From: DATJLY01 sp035532935
Lineage (GTDB): Bacteria > Pseudomonadota > Alphaproteobacteria > ATCC43930 > CGMCC-115725
Assembly: GCA_035532935.1 (NCBI GenBank)
Contig: DATKQE010000085.1
Span: 62,001-126,000, forward strand
Direction: 5' to 3'
Length of the DNA: 64,000 nt
The translations under genes and the position numbers were made by a program. This document shows positions 40,535 to 49,419 of this stretch, piece by piece. Under the pieces are notes generated by a model. That model had not been told where the DNA came from. It saw only the letters and a list, made by a program, of their open reading frames with translations, and did not search any database. The number at the start of each line of letters is the position of its first letter. Position 1 is the stretch's first letter.

Positions 40535-42925
40535 GTGGCCGCTGATTATGCGATCGCCATTGTCGGATCGGGGCCGGCAGGGCTGAGCGCCGCAGCGCGC
40601 GCGGCCAAGGATGGCCAGAAGCACATCCTCATCGAACGCACCGCCCACGTCAACGACACCATCTTCAAGTACCAGAAGCGCAAGCACGTCATGGCGACGC
40701 CGGAATTCCTGCCGCTGCGCAGCGATCTCGGCTTCAAGGAAAGCCCGCGCGAGGAGGTGATCGAGACCTGGGTGCGCGGCGTCGAGGGCGCTCAGGTCAA
40801 TCTCCGCCTCAACGCCGAGGTCACCACCATCAAGGGTGAGCGCGGCGCCTTCGAGATCGGACTCGCCGGCGGCGAGACGTTCACCGCCGAGCACGTCGTG
40901 CTGTCGATCGGGGTTCAGGGCAACCTGCGCAAGCTCGCCATCCCCGGCGCCGAGCTGCCGTTCGTGCAGTATCAGCTCGACGATCCCGACGAGTACAAGG
41001 GCGAGGAGATCATCGTCATCGGCACCGGCGATGCCGGGATCGAGAACGCGCTCGCGCTCTCGCTCAACAACAACGTCTCGATCGTCAACCGGGTCGCCGA
41101 CTTTCCCTATGCGAAGCCCGCGAACGCGGCGCTGATGCAGGGGGCGATCAACAAGGGCGCGATCACGGCCTTCTCCAATTCCGAGCCGAAACGCGTCGAG
41201 CCGGGGTTTCTCGTGCTCGACACCACGGACGGCGAGGCGCGCGTCAAATGCGACCGCATCATCGCCCGCATCGGCGCGCTGCCGCCGCGCAAATTCGTCG
41301 AGTCCTGCGGCATCCACTTTCCGAGCGACAGCCCGACCGCCTTCCCGCAAGTGTCCGAGACCTATGAATCGGAAATTCCGGGTCTCTACATCATCGGCGC
41401 GCTTGCGGGATATCCGCTGATCAAGCATTGCCTCAACCAGGGCTACGAGGTCGTCGAATACATCCTCGGCAACCGCATCGCGCCCGCCGACGAGCCGCTG
41501 ATCCAGGACAAGCTCGACCGCGCCGGGGTGCGGATGACGGTGACGGAGCTCGTCACCGCGGTGCGCGAGCGCCTGCCGCTCTACGCCTCGCTCACGCCGC
41601 TGCAGATCCGCGAATTCCTCATCCATTCGGAGGTCCATCAACCCAACCCGGGCGACGTGATCTTTCAGCGCAACGACTACACCAATTCGCTCTATTCGGT
41701 CCTCGACGGCGAGGTCGGCATCCAGATCGATCCCGCCAATCCCGCCGCCACGGTGCGGCTCGGCCCCGGGCAGTTCTTCGGCGAGATGGGGCTCATCTCC
41801 GGGCGCCGGCGCACCGCGACCACGGTCGCCACCGCGCCGTCGCTGCTGCTCGAGGTCGACCGCAACATCATGGTCCGCCTGGTGCGCTCGGTGCCGGAGA
41901 TCAAGCGGGTCATCGACGGCGCCGCCGTGGTGCGCCAGATCAAGACCTACCTCGCGCCGGGCGTCGAGGACGCGCTGCTCGCCGACGTGCTGCGGACGGC
42001 GCAGGTCGTGGAGTTCAAGCCCAACGACACGCTGATCGCCGAGGGGGCGGAGGACGATCCCGTCTATCTCGTGCGCTCGGGCTCGGTGACGGTGTCGCGC
42101 CGCATCGCCGGCAAGGACATGGTGCTCGCCTATCTGCCCGCCGGCAACTATGTCGGCGAGATGGCGATGCTGACCAAGTCCAAGCGCTCCGCCACGGTCA
42201 AGGCCGCGGTCGCGACCGAGGCGATCAAGATCGACAGCGCCGCCTTCCGCGCGCTCATCGACCGCGTCCCCGAGCTGCGCCGCGAGGTCGAGGACCGGCT
42301 CGAGCACCGCATGATGGAGCAGCGCCGGATGGAGCACGGCGCGACCGAGGGCGGGATCATCGAGTTCCTCATCCGCCAGGGGCTCGGCGAGGCGACCGAT
42401 GTGCTGCTCATCGACGAGGCGCTGTGCGTGCGTTGCGACAATTGCGAGAAGGCCTGCGCCGAGACCCATCACGGCGTGAGCCGCCTCAACCGCGAGGCCG
42501 GCCCGACCTACGATACGCTGCACGTGCCGACCTCGTGCCGGCATTGCGAGCATCCGCACTGCATGAAGGACTGTCCCGCCGACGCCATTCACCGCGCGCC
42601 CAACGGCGAGGTGTTCATCGACGACAAGTGCATCGGCTGTGGCAATTGCGAGCGCAACTGTCCCTATGGCGTGATCCAGATGGCGGCGGTCCCGGCGAAG
42701 AAGCCGGGGCTGTTGAGCTGGCTGTTGTTGGGCGCGGGAAGCGGTCCGGGCGAGGACAAGTCGCCCGCGGGGCTCGCGCGGCGGACGGGAAGCAAGCACG
42801 CGGTCAAGTGCGACATGTGCAAGGGCATCGCCGGCGGCCCGGCCTGCGTCCGGGCCTGCCCGACCGGCGCCGCGATCCGCGTCAATCCCGAGCAGTTCAT
42901 CTCGGTCATCCGGAGCGCCCGGTGA
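40535..42925 (+). CDS. FAD/NAD(P) oxidoreductase fused to two cNMP-binding domains and a 4x[4Fe-4S] ferredoxin
   Basis: A 796-residue cytoplasmic protein with four parts. (1) A thioredoxin-reductase-like part, about residues 1-330: FAD motif G-S-G-P-A-G near residue 12 and NAD(P) motif G-T-G-D-A-G near 168. (2) A cyclic-nucleotide-binding domain at about 353-460 with F-G-E-M-G-L-I-S. (3) A second one at about 482-590 with V-G-E-M-A-M-L. (4) A ferredoxin part at about 625-790 with 16 Cys in four groups, from C631 (C-V-R-C-D-N-C) to C775 (R-A-C-P-T-G), as in HycB/DmsB/PsrB proteins. It would accept electrons from NAD(P)H or a quinol-type partner and pass them through clusters, gated by a nucleotide signal (inference). 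GTG 40535 follows GGGGGA; an in-frame GTG lies 12 bases upstream. Its stop overlaps the next start. Confidence 0.9.
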   Translation: MAADYAIAIVGSGPAGLSAAARAAKDGQKHILIERTAHVNDTIFKYQKRKHVMATPEFLPLRSDLGFKESPREEVIETWVRGVEGAQVNLRLNAEVTTIKGERGAFEIGLAGGETFTAEHVVLSIGVQGNLRKLAIPGAELPFVQYQLDDPDEYKGEEIIVIGTGDAGIENALALSLNNNVSIVNRVADFPYAKPANAALMQGAINKGAITAFSNSEPKRVEPGFLVLDTTDGEARVKCDRIIARIGALPPRKFVESCGIHFPSDSPTAFPQVSETYESEIPGLYIIGALAGYPLIKHCLNQGYEVVEYILGNRIAPADEPLIQDKLDRAGVRMTVTELVTAVRERLPLYASLTPLQIREFLIHSEVHQPNPGDVIFQRNDYTNSLYSVLDGEVGIQIDPANPAATVRLGPGQFFGEMGLISGRRRTATTVATAPSLLLEVDRNIMVRLVRSVPEIKRVIDGAAVVRQIKTYLAPGVEDALLADVLRTAQVVEFKPNDTLIAEGAEDDPVYLVRSGSVTVSRRIAGKDMVLAYLPAGNYVGEMAMLTKSKRSATVKAAVATEAIKIDSAAFRALIDRVPELRREVEDRLEHRMMEQRRMEHGATEGGIIEFLIRQGLGEATDVLLIDEALCVRCDNCEKACAETHHGVSRLNREAGPTYDTLHVPTSCRHCEHPHCMKDCPADAIHRAPNGEVFIDDKCIGCGNCERNCPYGVIQMAAVPAKKPGLLSWLLLGAGSGPGEDKSPAGLARRTGSKHAVKCDMCKGIAGGPACVRACPTGAAIRVNPEQFISVIRSAR

Positions 42926-43815
42926 TGCGCACGCACCCGGCCGCCGCCGAGGAGCCGCCGGCGCCCCTCGCGCACGAGGAGGACCGGCATACGCCGTTCC
43001 TGATGTACCGCCGCTTTTTCTATCTCAAGATCGCAGCGGCGGCGGTGTTGGTCTCGCTCGTTCTCTATTACGGCTATCGGCCGATCAACGGCCGTTACGG
43101 CGGCACCTGGGTCGGCTATGTCCTCGGCACGGCGGGCGCGCTTCTGATCCTGTGGCTGATGTGGTTCGGCTACCGCAAGCGCAGCTATCAGAGCAACCAG
43201 GGCAAGCTCGAGGCGTGGCTGTCGGCGCATGTCTATTTCGGCATCGCGCTCCTCGTCATCGCCACGCTCCACACCGGCTTTCATTTTGGCTGGAACATCC
43301 ACACCCTCGCCTATGCGCTGATGTGCATCGTCATCGCCAGCGGCGCGTTCGGCATCTATTGCTATGTCCATTATCCGCGGCTGATGACGCGCAACCGGGC
43401 CAACACGACGATGCCGCAGATGCTTGGCCGGATGGCGGCGCTCAACGACGAGCTGCGCGCCGGCGCCATGGCGCTCGACGACGCCGCGGCGCGGCTGGTG
43501 ACGCGGGCGATCGAGCACACCGAGATCGGCGGTTCGATGGTCCAGCAGTTGCGGGCGCGCTATCCCAACTGCACTACGGCGGCGGCGCTCGCCGGCGTCG
43601 ACGCGATCGCCGCCCGCAGCCCGCCCGAGACGCAGACCGCGTACCGGCAGGTGCGCATGCTGCTCGATGAGAAGGCGCAGCTCCTGACGCGCGCCCGGCG
43701 CGATGTGAGCTACAAGGCGATGATGGATCTGTGGCTCTATATCCACGTGCCGCTGTCCTTCGCGCTGCTGGCGGCGCTCCTTGCCCATGTCCTCTCGGTC
43801 TTCTTCTATTGGTGA
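42925..43815 (+). CDS. Integral membrane cytochrome b-like protein (putative di-haem)
   Basis: A 296-residue membrane protein with five predicted helices (about residues 36-54, 64-82, 101-120, 126-146 and 272-293) and a charged loop in between. His102/His116 and His274/His288 are each 14 residues apart within helices, the spacing of axial ligands in two-haem b cytochromes, so two transmembrane b haems are plausible; His120 and His126 are extra candidates. The gene overlaps the preceding oxidoreductase gene by one base, and the ferredoxin-then-cytochrome-b order is that of formate dehydrogenase or polysulfide-reductase-like modules. It would carry electrons across the inner membrane to the next gene product. 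Haem content is inferred. Confidence 0.8.
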   Translation: MRTHPAAAEEPPAPLAHEEDRHTPFLMYRRFFYLKIAAAAVLVSLVLYYGYRPINGRYGGTWVGYVLGTAGALLILWLMWFGYRKRSYQSNQGKLEAWLSAHVYFGIALLVIATLHTGFHFGWNIHTLAYALMCIVIASGAFGIYCYVHYPRLMTRNRANTTMPQMLGRMAALNDELRAGAMALDDAAARLVTRAIEHTEIGGSMVQQLRARYPNCTTAAALAGVDAIAARSPPETQTAYRQVRMLLDEKAQLLTRARRDVSYKAMMDLWLYIHVPLSFALLAALLAHVLSVFFYW

Positions 43816-43876
43816 CGGAGTCCGTTCGCCCGTGAGTCTGTCGTGACCGTCATGTCATTCCATCGGAGCTGCGCCG

Positions 43877-45574
43877 ATGCAGGTTGAGGCGACCTTCCTC
43901 ACCCGGCGCGGTGCCGACGCCGTCATGCGCAAGTCGCAGACCGTGACCGCGGAGCTGCTCCGCTTCGGCCGCGGCAGCGACAACGAGGTGCAGCTTCCCG
44001 ACATTCGCGTCGGCCTGCACGCGGCGACGCTGGCCGAGCGCGAAGGCGGGCTGTTCATTCAGCAGGCGGGCGACCAGGCGCTGCGCGTCAACGGCGAGAG
44101 CACCGCCGGCGCGACGGTATCCGTCGGGGACCGGATTCACATCGGTCCCTACGAGGTCGTCATCACCGCGCCGCCCGCGGGCGCGGACACGGCGCTCACG
44201 GTCGAACTGATCCAGCCCTTGGGCGATGCGCTGGAACGGCTCGTCGGCGAAAGCCGCATCGGGCTCGCCGAGGCGGGCATGAGCCGGCGGCGCTGGGCGT
44301 GGGTGCTGTTTCTCGTGGTCGCCATCTTCGGGCTTGCGCTTCCGGTCGCGGTTTATTCCGTCGGCCATGTCGTGACCACGGGCAAACCGGTCCCGCCGGT
44401 CAACGCGATCAATTTCATCAGCCTGTCGTGGAACGCCGGCACCATCTCCAACCCGCACCGGTTCTTCGCGCAGAATTGCGCGACCTGCCACCAAGGCGCC
44501 TTCGCCCGCGTGCCCGATAAGGCCTGTCTCGGCTGCCATGCCGGGATCGGCAATCACATCGCCGCCGGCGCGGAGATCGGGCCACTGGGCCACGATGTCA
44601 CCGCGCTGCACTGCACCGATTGCCACGAGGAGCATCGCGGCCTCAGCGGCATGGTGATTCGGGCGGATTCGCTCTGCGTCGATTGCCATGCCACGATCGC
44701 CGAGACCGCACCCAAGGTCGGGGTCCGGGACGTGCCGGGATTCCCCGCGGGCCATCCCCAGTTCCGCGCGACAGTGGTGGCCGATGCCGCCAAGCCGCGC
44801 TTCGCGCGCATGCTGCTCGGCGGCGATCCCAAGCCGGTGGATCGCTCGAACCTCGTCTTCTCGCATGCGGCGCATCTCATCCCGACCGGCTTTCTCACGC
44901 CCGCGGGGCACAAGGTGATGACCTGCGCCGACTGCCATGTGCCGGATCCGGGCGGGCAGGGGTTTCAGCCGATCACCTTCGAGGGCCAGTGCCACTCTTG
45001 CCACGACCTCAAATTCGACGCCGATCTGCCGTGGCGGGAAGTGCCGCATGGCGACGTCGCGAGGGTGAAGACCGCGATCGAGGATTTCTACGCGCACCTG
45101 GCGCTGCAAGGCGGCGTGCTCGATCCCGACGCCCCGGCGGTGGTGCGGCGCCCGGTGGGAACGCCGCTTCCGGCTCCGACCGCGGACGAGCGCCACGAAG
45201 CCCTCGCCTGGGCGGCACGGCGCGCCAAGGACGCGCTGTCCATCGTCTTCGACGCGAAGCGCGGTTGCGCCTATTGCCACGTCGTCGACCGCAGCGGCGG
45301 GAACTTTGCCGTGGCGCCCGTCTTCCTGCGCACCCGCTTCCTGCCCGAAGCGCAGTTCGATCACGCCAAGCATGCCGCGCTCCCGTGCGAGCAATGCCAT
45401 GACGCGCGCCATTCCGAACGGAGCAGCGACGTTCTGCTGCCGGGGATCGCGACCTGCACCGCCTGCCACGGGTCCGAGCACGCCGTCGTCAAGACGCAAT
45501 CGACCTGCACGTCGTGCCATCTCTTCCACCGCCAGGAGCTTGGGCCCATGAAAACCGCGAGCGCTGGGCAATGA
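43877..45574 (+). CDS. FHA domain-transmembrane-decahaem cytochrome c
   Basis: A 565-residue protein with an unusual fusion. An FHA domain occupies about residues 1-115 (F-G-R-G-S-D-N-E-V-Q-L-P and G-L-H-A-A), with the conserved Ser before the His replaced by Gly. One membrane helix follows at about 140-161 after R-R-R, placing the FHA domain in the cytoplasm and the rest in the periplasm. The periplasmic part has ten C-x-x-C-H motifs from C201 to C544 with interspersed His residues for bis-His ligation. It should take electrons from the b-type cytochrome. The FHA domain suggests control by a phosphorylated partner (inference). The next gene overlaps its stop by four bases. Confidence 0.92.
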   Translation: MQVEATFLTRRGADAVMRKSQTVTAELLRFGRGSDNEVQLPDIRVGLHAATLAEREGGLFIQQAGDQALRVNGESTAGATVSVGDRIHIGPYEVVITAPPAGADTALTVELIQPLGDALERLVGESRIGLAEAGMSRRRWAWVLFLVVAIFGLALPVAVYSVGHVVTTGKPVPPVNAINFISLSWNAGTISNPHRFFAQNCATCHQGAFARVPDKACLGCHAGIGNHIAAGAEIGPLGHDVTALHCTDCHEEHRGLSGMVIRADSLCVDCHATIAETAPKVGVRDVPGFPAGHPQFRATVVADAAKPRFARMLLGGDPKPVDRSNLVFSHAAHLIPTGFLTPAGHKVMTCADCHVPDPGGQGFQPITFEGQCHSCHDLKFDADLPWREVPHGDVARVKTAIEDFYAHLALQGGVLDPDAPAVVRRPVGTPLPAPTADERHEALAWAARRAKDALSIVFDAKRGCAYCHVVDRSGGNFAVAPVFLRTRFLPEAQFDHAKHAALPCEQCHDARHSERSSDVLLPGIATCTACHGSEHAVVKTQSTCTSCHLFHRQELGPMKTASAGQ

Positions 45575-47571
45575 CGCGGCGGGAGCGGAGCCGCGACCAG
45601 AGCGCGCCGCCGCGCCGGCGGTTGCTGTCGCATCCGGCGTTCAAGGCGGTGATGGCAGTGCTCTCGGTGCTGTGCGCCGCGCCGTCCGATTGCGGCGGCG
45701 GCGGCGGTCTCGCGGCCAACAATTATGCCGTTCCCGACCAGACGACGACGGCGCTCAGCGCGAGCCAGGTCAACACCATCCTGCGGCAGGCGGCGAACGA
45801 GGCGACGATCAGGAGCGCGCCGGCGACGATCGTGGTGGTCGATCGCCTGGGCAACGTGCTGGCCGCGGCGCAAATGACCGGCGCGCCCGCCAATGCCACG
45901 ATCACCTCGAACGCCGGGGTCACGACTGGGCTCGAGAATACCGTGGTCCCAAGCACGCTCGCCGCCATTTCAAAGGCGATCACCGGCGCGTTCCTGTCAT
46001 CGGGCGGCAATGCGTTCTCGACCCGGACGGCCAACGAGATCATCCAGACGCATTTCCCGCTCGGCTTCAACGGGCTGCCCGCAGGCCCGCTCTTCGGCGT
46101 GCAGTTCAGCCAATTGCTGTGCTCGGATTTCAGCCAGGGCCTGACCGGCGGCGCGCCGTCGGCGGGGCCGCAGCATTCGCCGCTCGGCCTGGCGGCCGAT
46201 CCCGGCGGTCTGCCGCTCTATGTCGGCGGTGTGCTCGTCGGCGGCATCGGGGTGATGAGCACGACCTCCTATTCGCTCAATCCCAGCCTCACCCTCACCG
46301 ACAACAACGACGAGGGGATTGCGCTGGCCGGGGCGGTCGGATTCGATGCGCCGGTGCAGATTCAGGCGCAAAACATCGCGGTCAACGGCACCAATCTCGA
46401 TTATGTCGGACCTTCGACGGTGCATCAGCCGGGGGTTGCCGCCGTGACGCCGCCGACGCTTGTCAGCGTGCCGGGCTTCTTCACCAGCGCGGTGGCGCAG
46501 GCGGGGCTGACCTACGGCACTCCGGCCGCCGGCATTTTCCCTGACGCCACGCTCGGCGGCGCGGCCTCATATCCGGCCAATCTCGACGCCTATGTCTTCG
46601 GCACCGGCGCCGCGGCGAACCGCTACCCGCCGACGGCCGGAACGTCGCCCGCCGGCGTCAACGCCATCACCGCGGCCGAGGCGCAAGAACTGATCGCGAG
46701 CGCGCTCACCGTGGCCGAGGCCGCCCGCGCCGGGATTCGCATCCCGAGCAGCACGCACGCGCAGGTGACGGTCAGCGTGGTCGACCTCGACGGCAACGTG
46801 CTGGCGATGGCGCGCACGCCCGATGCTCCGGTCTTCGGTGCCGACGTGTCGCTGCAGAAGGCGCGCTCGGCAGTATTCTTCTCGCGTGGCGACGCGATGA
46901 GCGCCTTCAACGAGCTCAACGCCCTCGCCACCGCAGCGCCGAGCAGCCCGACCGGAAAATTCTCCTATTACGCCAACGCGGTGAGCGTCAACGCGCCGAC
47001 CCTGTTCAGCAGCGGCACGGCGTTTTCGGAGCTCTCGATCGGCGCGCTGGCGCGGCCGTTCCTGCCGGACGGCAACGATGACGAGGGCAACGGGCCGCTC
47101 AGCCTGCCGATCGCCTCGTGGAGCATCTTCTCGACCGGGCTTCAGGTCGATCTCATCAAGGCCGACCTCGTCACGATCCTGGGCGGCGGCGCGGCGCCCG
47201 CGTCGGGCTGTGGCGGCACTGTCGGCCTGCCGGCGAATTCCAAGGGCAAGACGCAGCTCGCCAACGGGCTCCAGATTTTCTCCGGCGGCTATCCGATCTA
47301 TCGCAACGGTGTCCTGGTCGGCGGCATCGGCGTGTCGGGCGACGGCGTCCAGCAGGACGCGCTCATCGCCTATCTCGGCCTCCAGGGCGACGCGAGCGTG
47401 GGCGCGCTGGGGGCGGGAAGTCTCGGCAACGCGCCGGCCGCCATCCGCGCTGACAACCCGGCACGAATATCGCTTACGCCGCAGGTGGGCTCGCAGCCGT
47501 TCACGCCGCTTTACGTCACCTGTCCGCCCGCGCCGTTCCTCGAGTCGCGCGAGCAGGCGCCATGCGACTGA
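45571..47571 (+). CDS. Exported protein with two GlcG/HbpS-like domains
   Basis: A 666-residue protein with a basic N-terminus and a hydrophobic segment (about residues 26-38), then a Gly-rich linker. Two GlcG/HbpS (DUF336) units are present: one at about 55-260 (L-S-A-S-Q-V-N-T-I-L, V-V-V-D-R-L-G-N-V-L, V-G-G-V-L-V-G-G-I-G) and one at about 365-620 (T-A-A-E-A-Q-E-L-I, S-V-V-D-L-D-G-N-V-L, R-N-G-V-L-V-G-G-I-G). HbpS binds haem and senses redox; related GlcG proteins have unknown roles. The ATGA overlap with the decahaem gene implies joint translation. A role in haem handling or as a spacer in the conduit is possible but unproven. Confidence 0.8.
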   Translation: MTRRERSRDQSAPPRRRLLSHPAFKAVMAVLSVLCAAPSDCGGGGGLAANNYAVPDQTTTALSASQVNTILRQAANEATIRSAPATIVVVDRLGNVLAAAQMTGAPANATITSNAGVTTGLENTVVPSTLAAISKAITGAFLSSGGNAFSTRTANEIIQTHFPLGFNGLPAGPLFGVQFSQLLCSDFSQGLTGGAPSAGPQHSPLGLAADPGGLPLYVGGVLVGGIGVMSTTSYSLNPSLTLTDNNDEGIALAGAVGFDAPVQIQAQNIAVNGTNLDYVGPSTVHQPGVAAVTPPTLVSVPGFFTSAVAQAGLTYGTPAAGIFPDATLGGAASYPANLDAYVFGTGAAANRYPPTAGTSPAGVNAITAAEAQELIASALTVAEAARAGIRIPSSTHAQVTVSVVDLDGNVLAMARTPDAPVFGADVSLQKARSAVFFSRGDAMSAFNELNALATAAPSSPTGKFSYYANAVSVNAPTLFSSGTAFSELSIGALARPFLPDGNDDEGNGPLSLPIASWSIFSTGLQVDLIKADLVTILGGGAAPASGCGGTVGLPANSKGKTQLANGLQIFSGGYPIYRNGVLVGGIGVSGDGVQQDALIAYLGLQGDASVGALGAGSLGNAPAAIRADNPARISLTPQVGSQPFTPLYVTCPPAPFLESREQAPCD

Positions 47572-49412
47572 GCGCGCGCACCGCAGCCTTCGCGCGCGGC
47601 GCGGCCATCGGGCGATGCTGCGCGCTGGCCGTGGCGCTGGCGGCGATGGGGACGCCGCCGGCAACGGCGCAGATGGCGCCGATGCAGGGCGCCGGCGATC
47701 CGTCGGCGCCGGACGAGGAGCGGCGCATTCCCGGCCAGCCGCCGCCGGTGCCGCCGCCGCCCGAGCTTGGCAATCCCAACGCCGTCCCGCCGCCGCAGCT
47801 ATCGCCCACCGACGATTTCATCCCCGTCCCCGATCGCTGGCGCCTGCTCGACGCGCTCGGGCGCAAGGAAAACCTGTTCGATCCCTACAACACCAATACG
47901 CTGAAGGGCGACAAGCCGATTTTCGGCAATGACTGGTTCTTCGAGCTGGGCGCGATCAGCGACACGGTCTATGAGCCTGCGCGCGTGCCGACGCCGGTGG
48001 CGCCCCAGCAAGGCGCTCGTCCCGGCTCGAACTCGGTGTTCGGCCAGTACGGGCGCACGCTGGTGAGCCAGACCGGCATCCTCAGCCTCTCGCTGATCAA
48101 GGGCGATACCACCTTCAAGCCGCCCGATTTCGAATTCAATATCACGCCGGTCTTCAACTTCAATCACACGGACGTGGAGGAGCTGGGCGTCGTCAACGTC
48201 AATCCGGCCAGGGGAACGACGCGCGACGATTCGTTCCCGGCGCTGCAGCAGGCCTTCGTCGACTATCACCTCCGCAATGTCGATGAGCGCTACGATTTCG
48301 ATTCGATCCGCGTCGGCATTCAGCCGTTCTCGACCGATTTTCGCGGCTTCCTGTTTCAGGACAGCCAACTCGGCGTGCGCTTGTTCGGCAATCGCGACAA
48401 CAATCGCTGGCAGTACAATCTCGCCTATTTCCGCCGCCTGGAGAAGGACACCAACAGCGGCCTCAACGACGTCGGCAAGCAGCTCCGCAAAGACGACGTC
48501 TTCATCGCCAATCTCTATCGCCAGGACCTGCCGGTCTCGGGCTTCACCTCGCAGATCACCTATGTGCGCAACGACAATCACGAGGGCGGCGAGGTCTATT
48601 ACAACAGCAACGGTTTCCTGGTGCGGCCGCTGCCGGCGGGGAACTTCCAAGGCTACAACTACGACGTCAATTACCTGGGATATAACGGCGACGGGCATTT
48701 CGGCCGCTTCAATCTGACGCTGTCGACCTATTGGGCTCTCGGCCATCAGAGCGCCAACGAGTTCAGCACGACCTCGACCCAGACCCCGCAACTTATCGAT
48801 GCGTTCTTTTTCGCCGCCGAGCCGTCCATCGATTTCGACTGGTTCCGCGTCCGCGCCTCCATGCTCTACGCGAGCGGCGACGGCAATCCGCAGGGCGGGC
48901 GCGCCACCGGCTTCGACGCGATCGACGAGAACCCGCTCTTCGCCGGCGCGGATTCGAGCTATTGGATCCGTCAGGGCATCCCCCTCATCGGCGGCGGCGG
49001 CGTCTCGCTGACACAGCCCAACGGCATCCTCGCCGATCTCCGCTCTTCCAAGGACGAGGGCCAATCGAACTTCACCAATCCCGGCCTCGAGCTTCTCGGC
49101 GTCGGCGCGGATTTCGACGTGCTTCCCGAGCTGCGCGTCTCGGGGAACCTGAACTATCTGCGCTTCGTCAACACCGCGACGCTCGAGTTCCTGCGCCACC
49201 AGTCGAACATTCCCAATTCCATCGGCTATGACATGTCGGTTGCCTTCACCTACCGCCCGCTCGACACCCAGAACGTCGTGTTGCGGCTGTCCGGCTCGGT
49301 GCTGGCGCCGGGCGACGGCTTGACGGCGCTCTATCGGACCGGGGATTCGACGCCGGTGTCGGGCGGCAACTTTCTTTATTCTGTTCTCTTCAATGTCGTG
49401 CTGACATATTGA
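47562..49412 (+). CDS. Outer-membrane beta-barrel protein
   Basis: A 616-residue protein with a signal peptide ending A-T-A-Q (about residue 36), a Pro-rich periplasmic segment to about residue 75, and then alternating aromatic/polar strands typical of a transmembrane barrel, ending in V-V-L-T-Y (terminal aromatic). I see no cysteine in the mature part, so it is not an obvious MtrB homologue with its C-x-x-C motif. It overlaps the preceding gene by 10 bases and precedes the giant decahaem cytochrome by seven. In porin-cytochrome systems a barrel of this kind houses or contacts decahaem proteins; that role is inferred from gene order. Confidence 0.82.
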   Translation: MRLSARTAAFARGAAIGRCCALAVALAAMGTPPATAQMAPMQGAGDPSAPDEERRIPGQPPPVPPPPELGNPNAVPPPQLSPTDDFIPVPDRWRLLDALGRKENLFDPYNTNTLKGDKPIFGNDWFFELGAISDTVYEPARVPTPVAPQQGARPGSNSVFGQYGRTLVSQTGILSLSLIKGDTTFKPPDFEFNITPVFNFNHTDVEELGVVNVNPARGTTRDDSFPALQQAFVDYHLRNVDERYDFDSIRVGIQPFSTDFRGFLFQDSQLGVRLFGNRDNNRWQYNLAYFRRLEKDTNSGLNDVGKQLRKDDVFIANLYRQDLPVSGFTSQITYVRNDNHEGGEVYYNSNGFLVRPLPAGNFQGYNYDVNYLGYNGDGHFGRFNLTLSTYWALGHQSANEFSTTSTQTPQLIDAFFFAAEPSIDFDWFRVRASMLYASGDGNPQGGRATGFDAIDENPLFAGADSSYWIRQGIPLIGGGGVSLTQPNGILADLRSSKDEGQSNFTNPGLELLGVGADFDVLPELRVSGNLNYLRFVNTATLEFLRHQSNIPNSIGYDMSVAFTYRPLDTQNVVLRLSGSVLAPGDGLTALYRTGDSTPVSGGNFLYSVLFNVVLTY

Positions 49413-49419
49413 TCGACCC

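Noticed and set aside
39377..42799. 1140-codon minus-strand frame opposite cobB and the FAD/cNMP gene
   Set aside because: Composition typical of antisense frames in GC-rich DNA; no motif seen.
47562..49412. Barrel protein as a true MtrB/PioB homologue
   Set aside because: No N-terminal C-x-x-C motif after the signal peptide and no cysteine noticed in the mature part; only a generic barrel call is supported.
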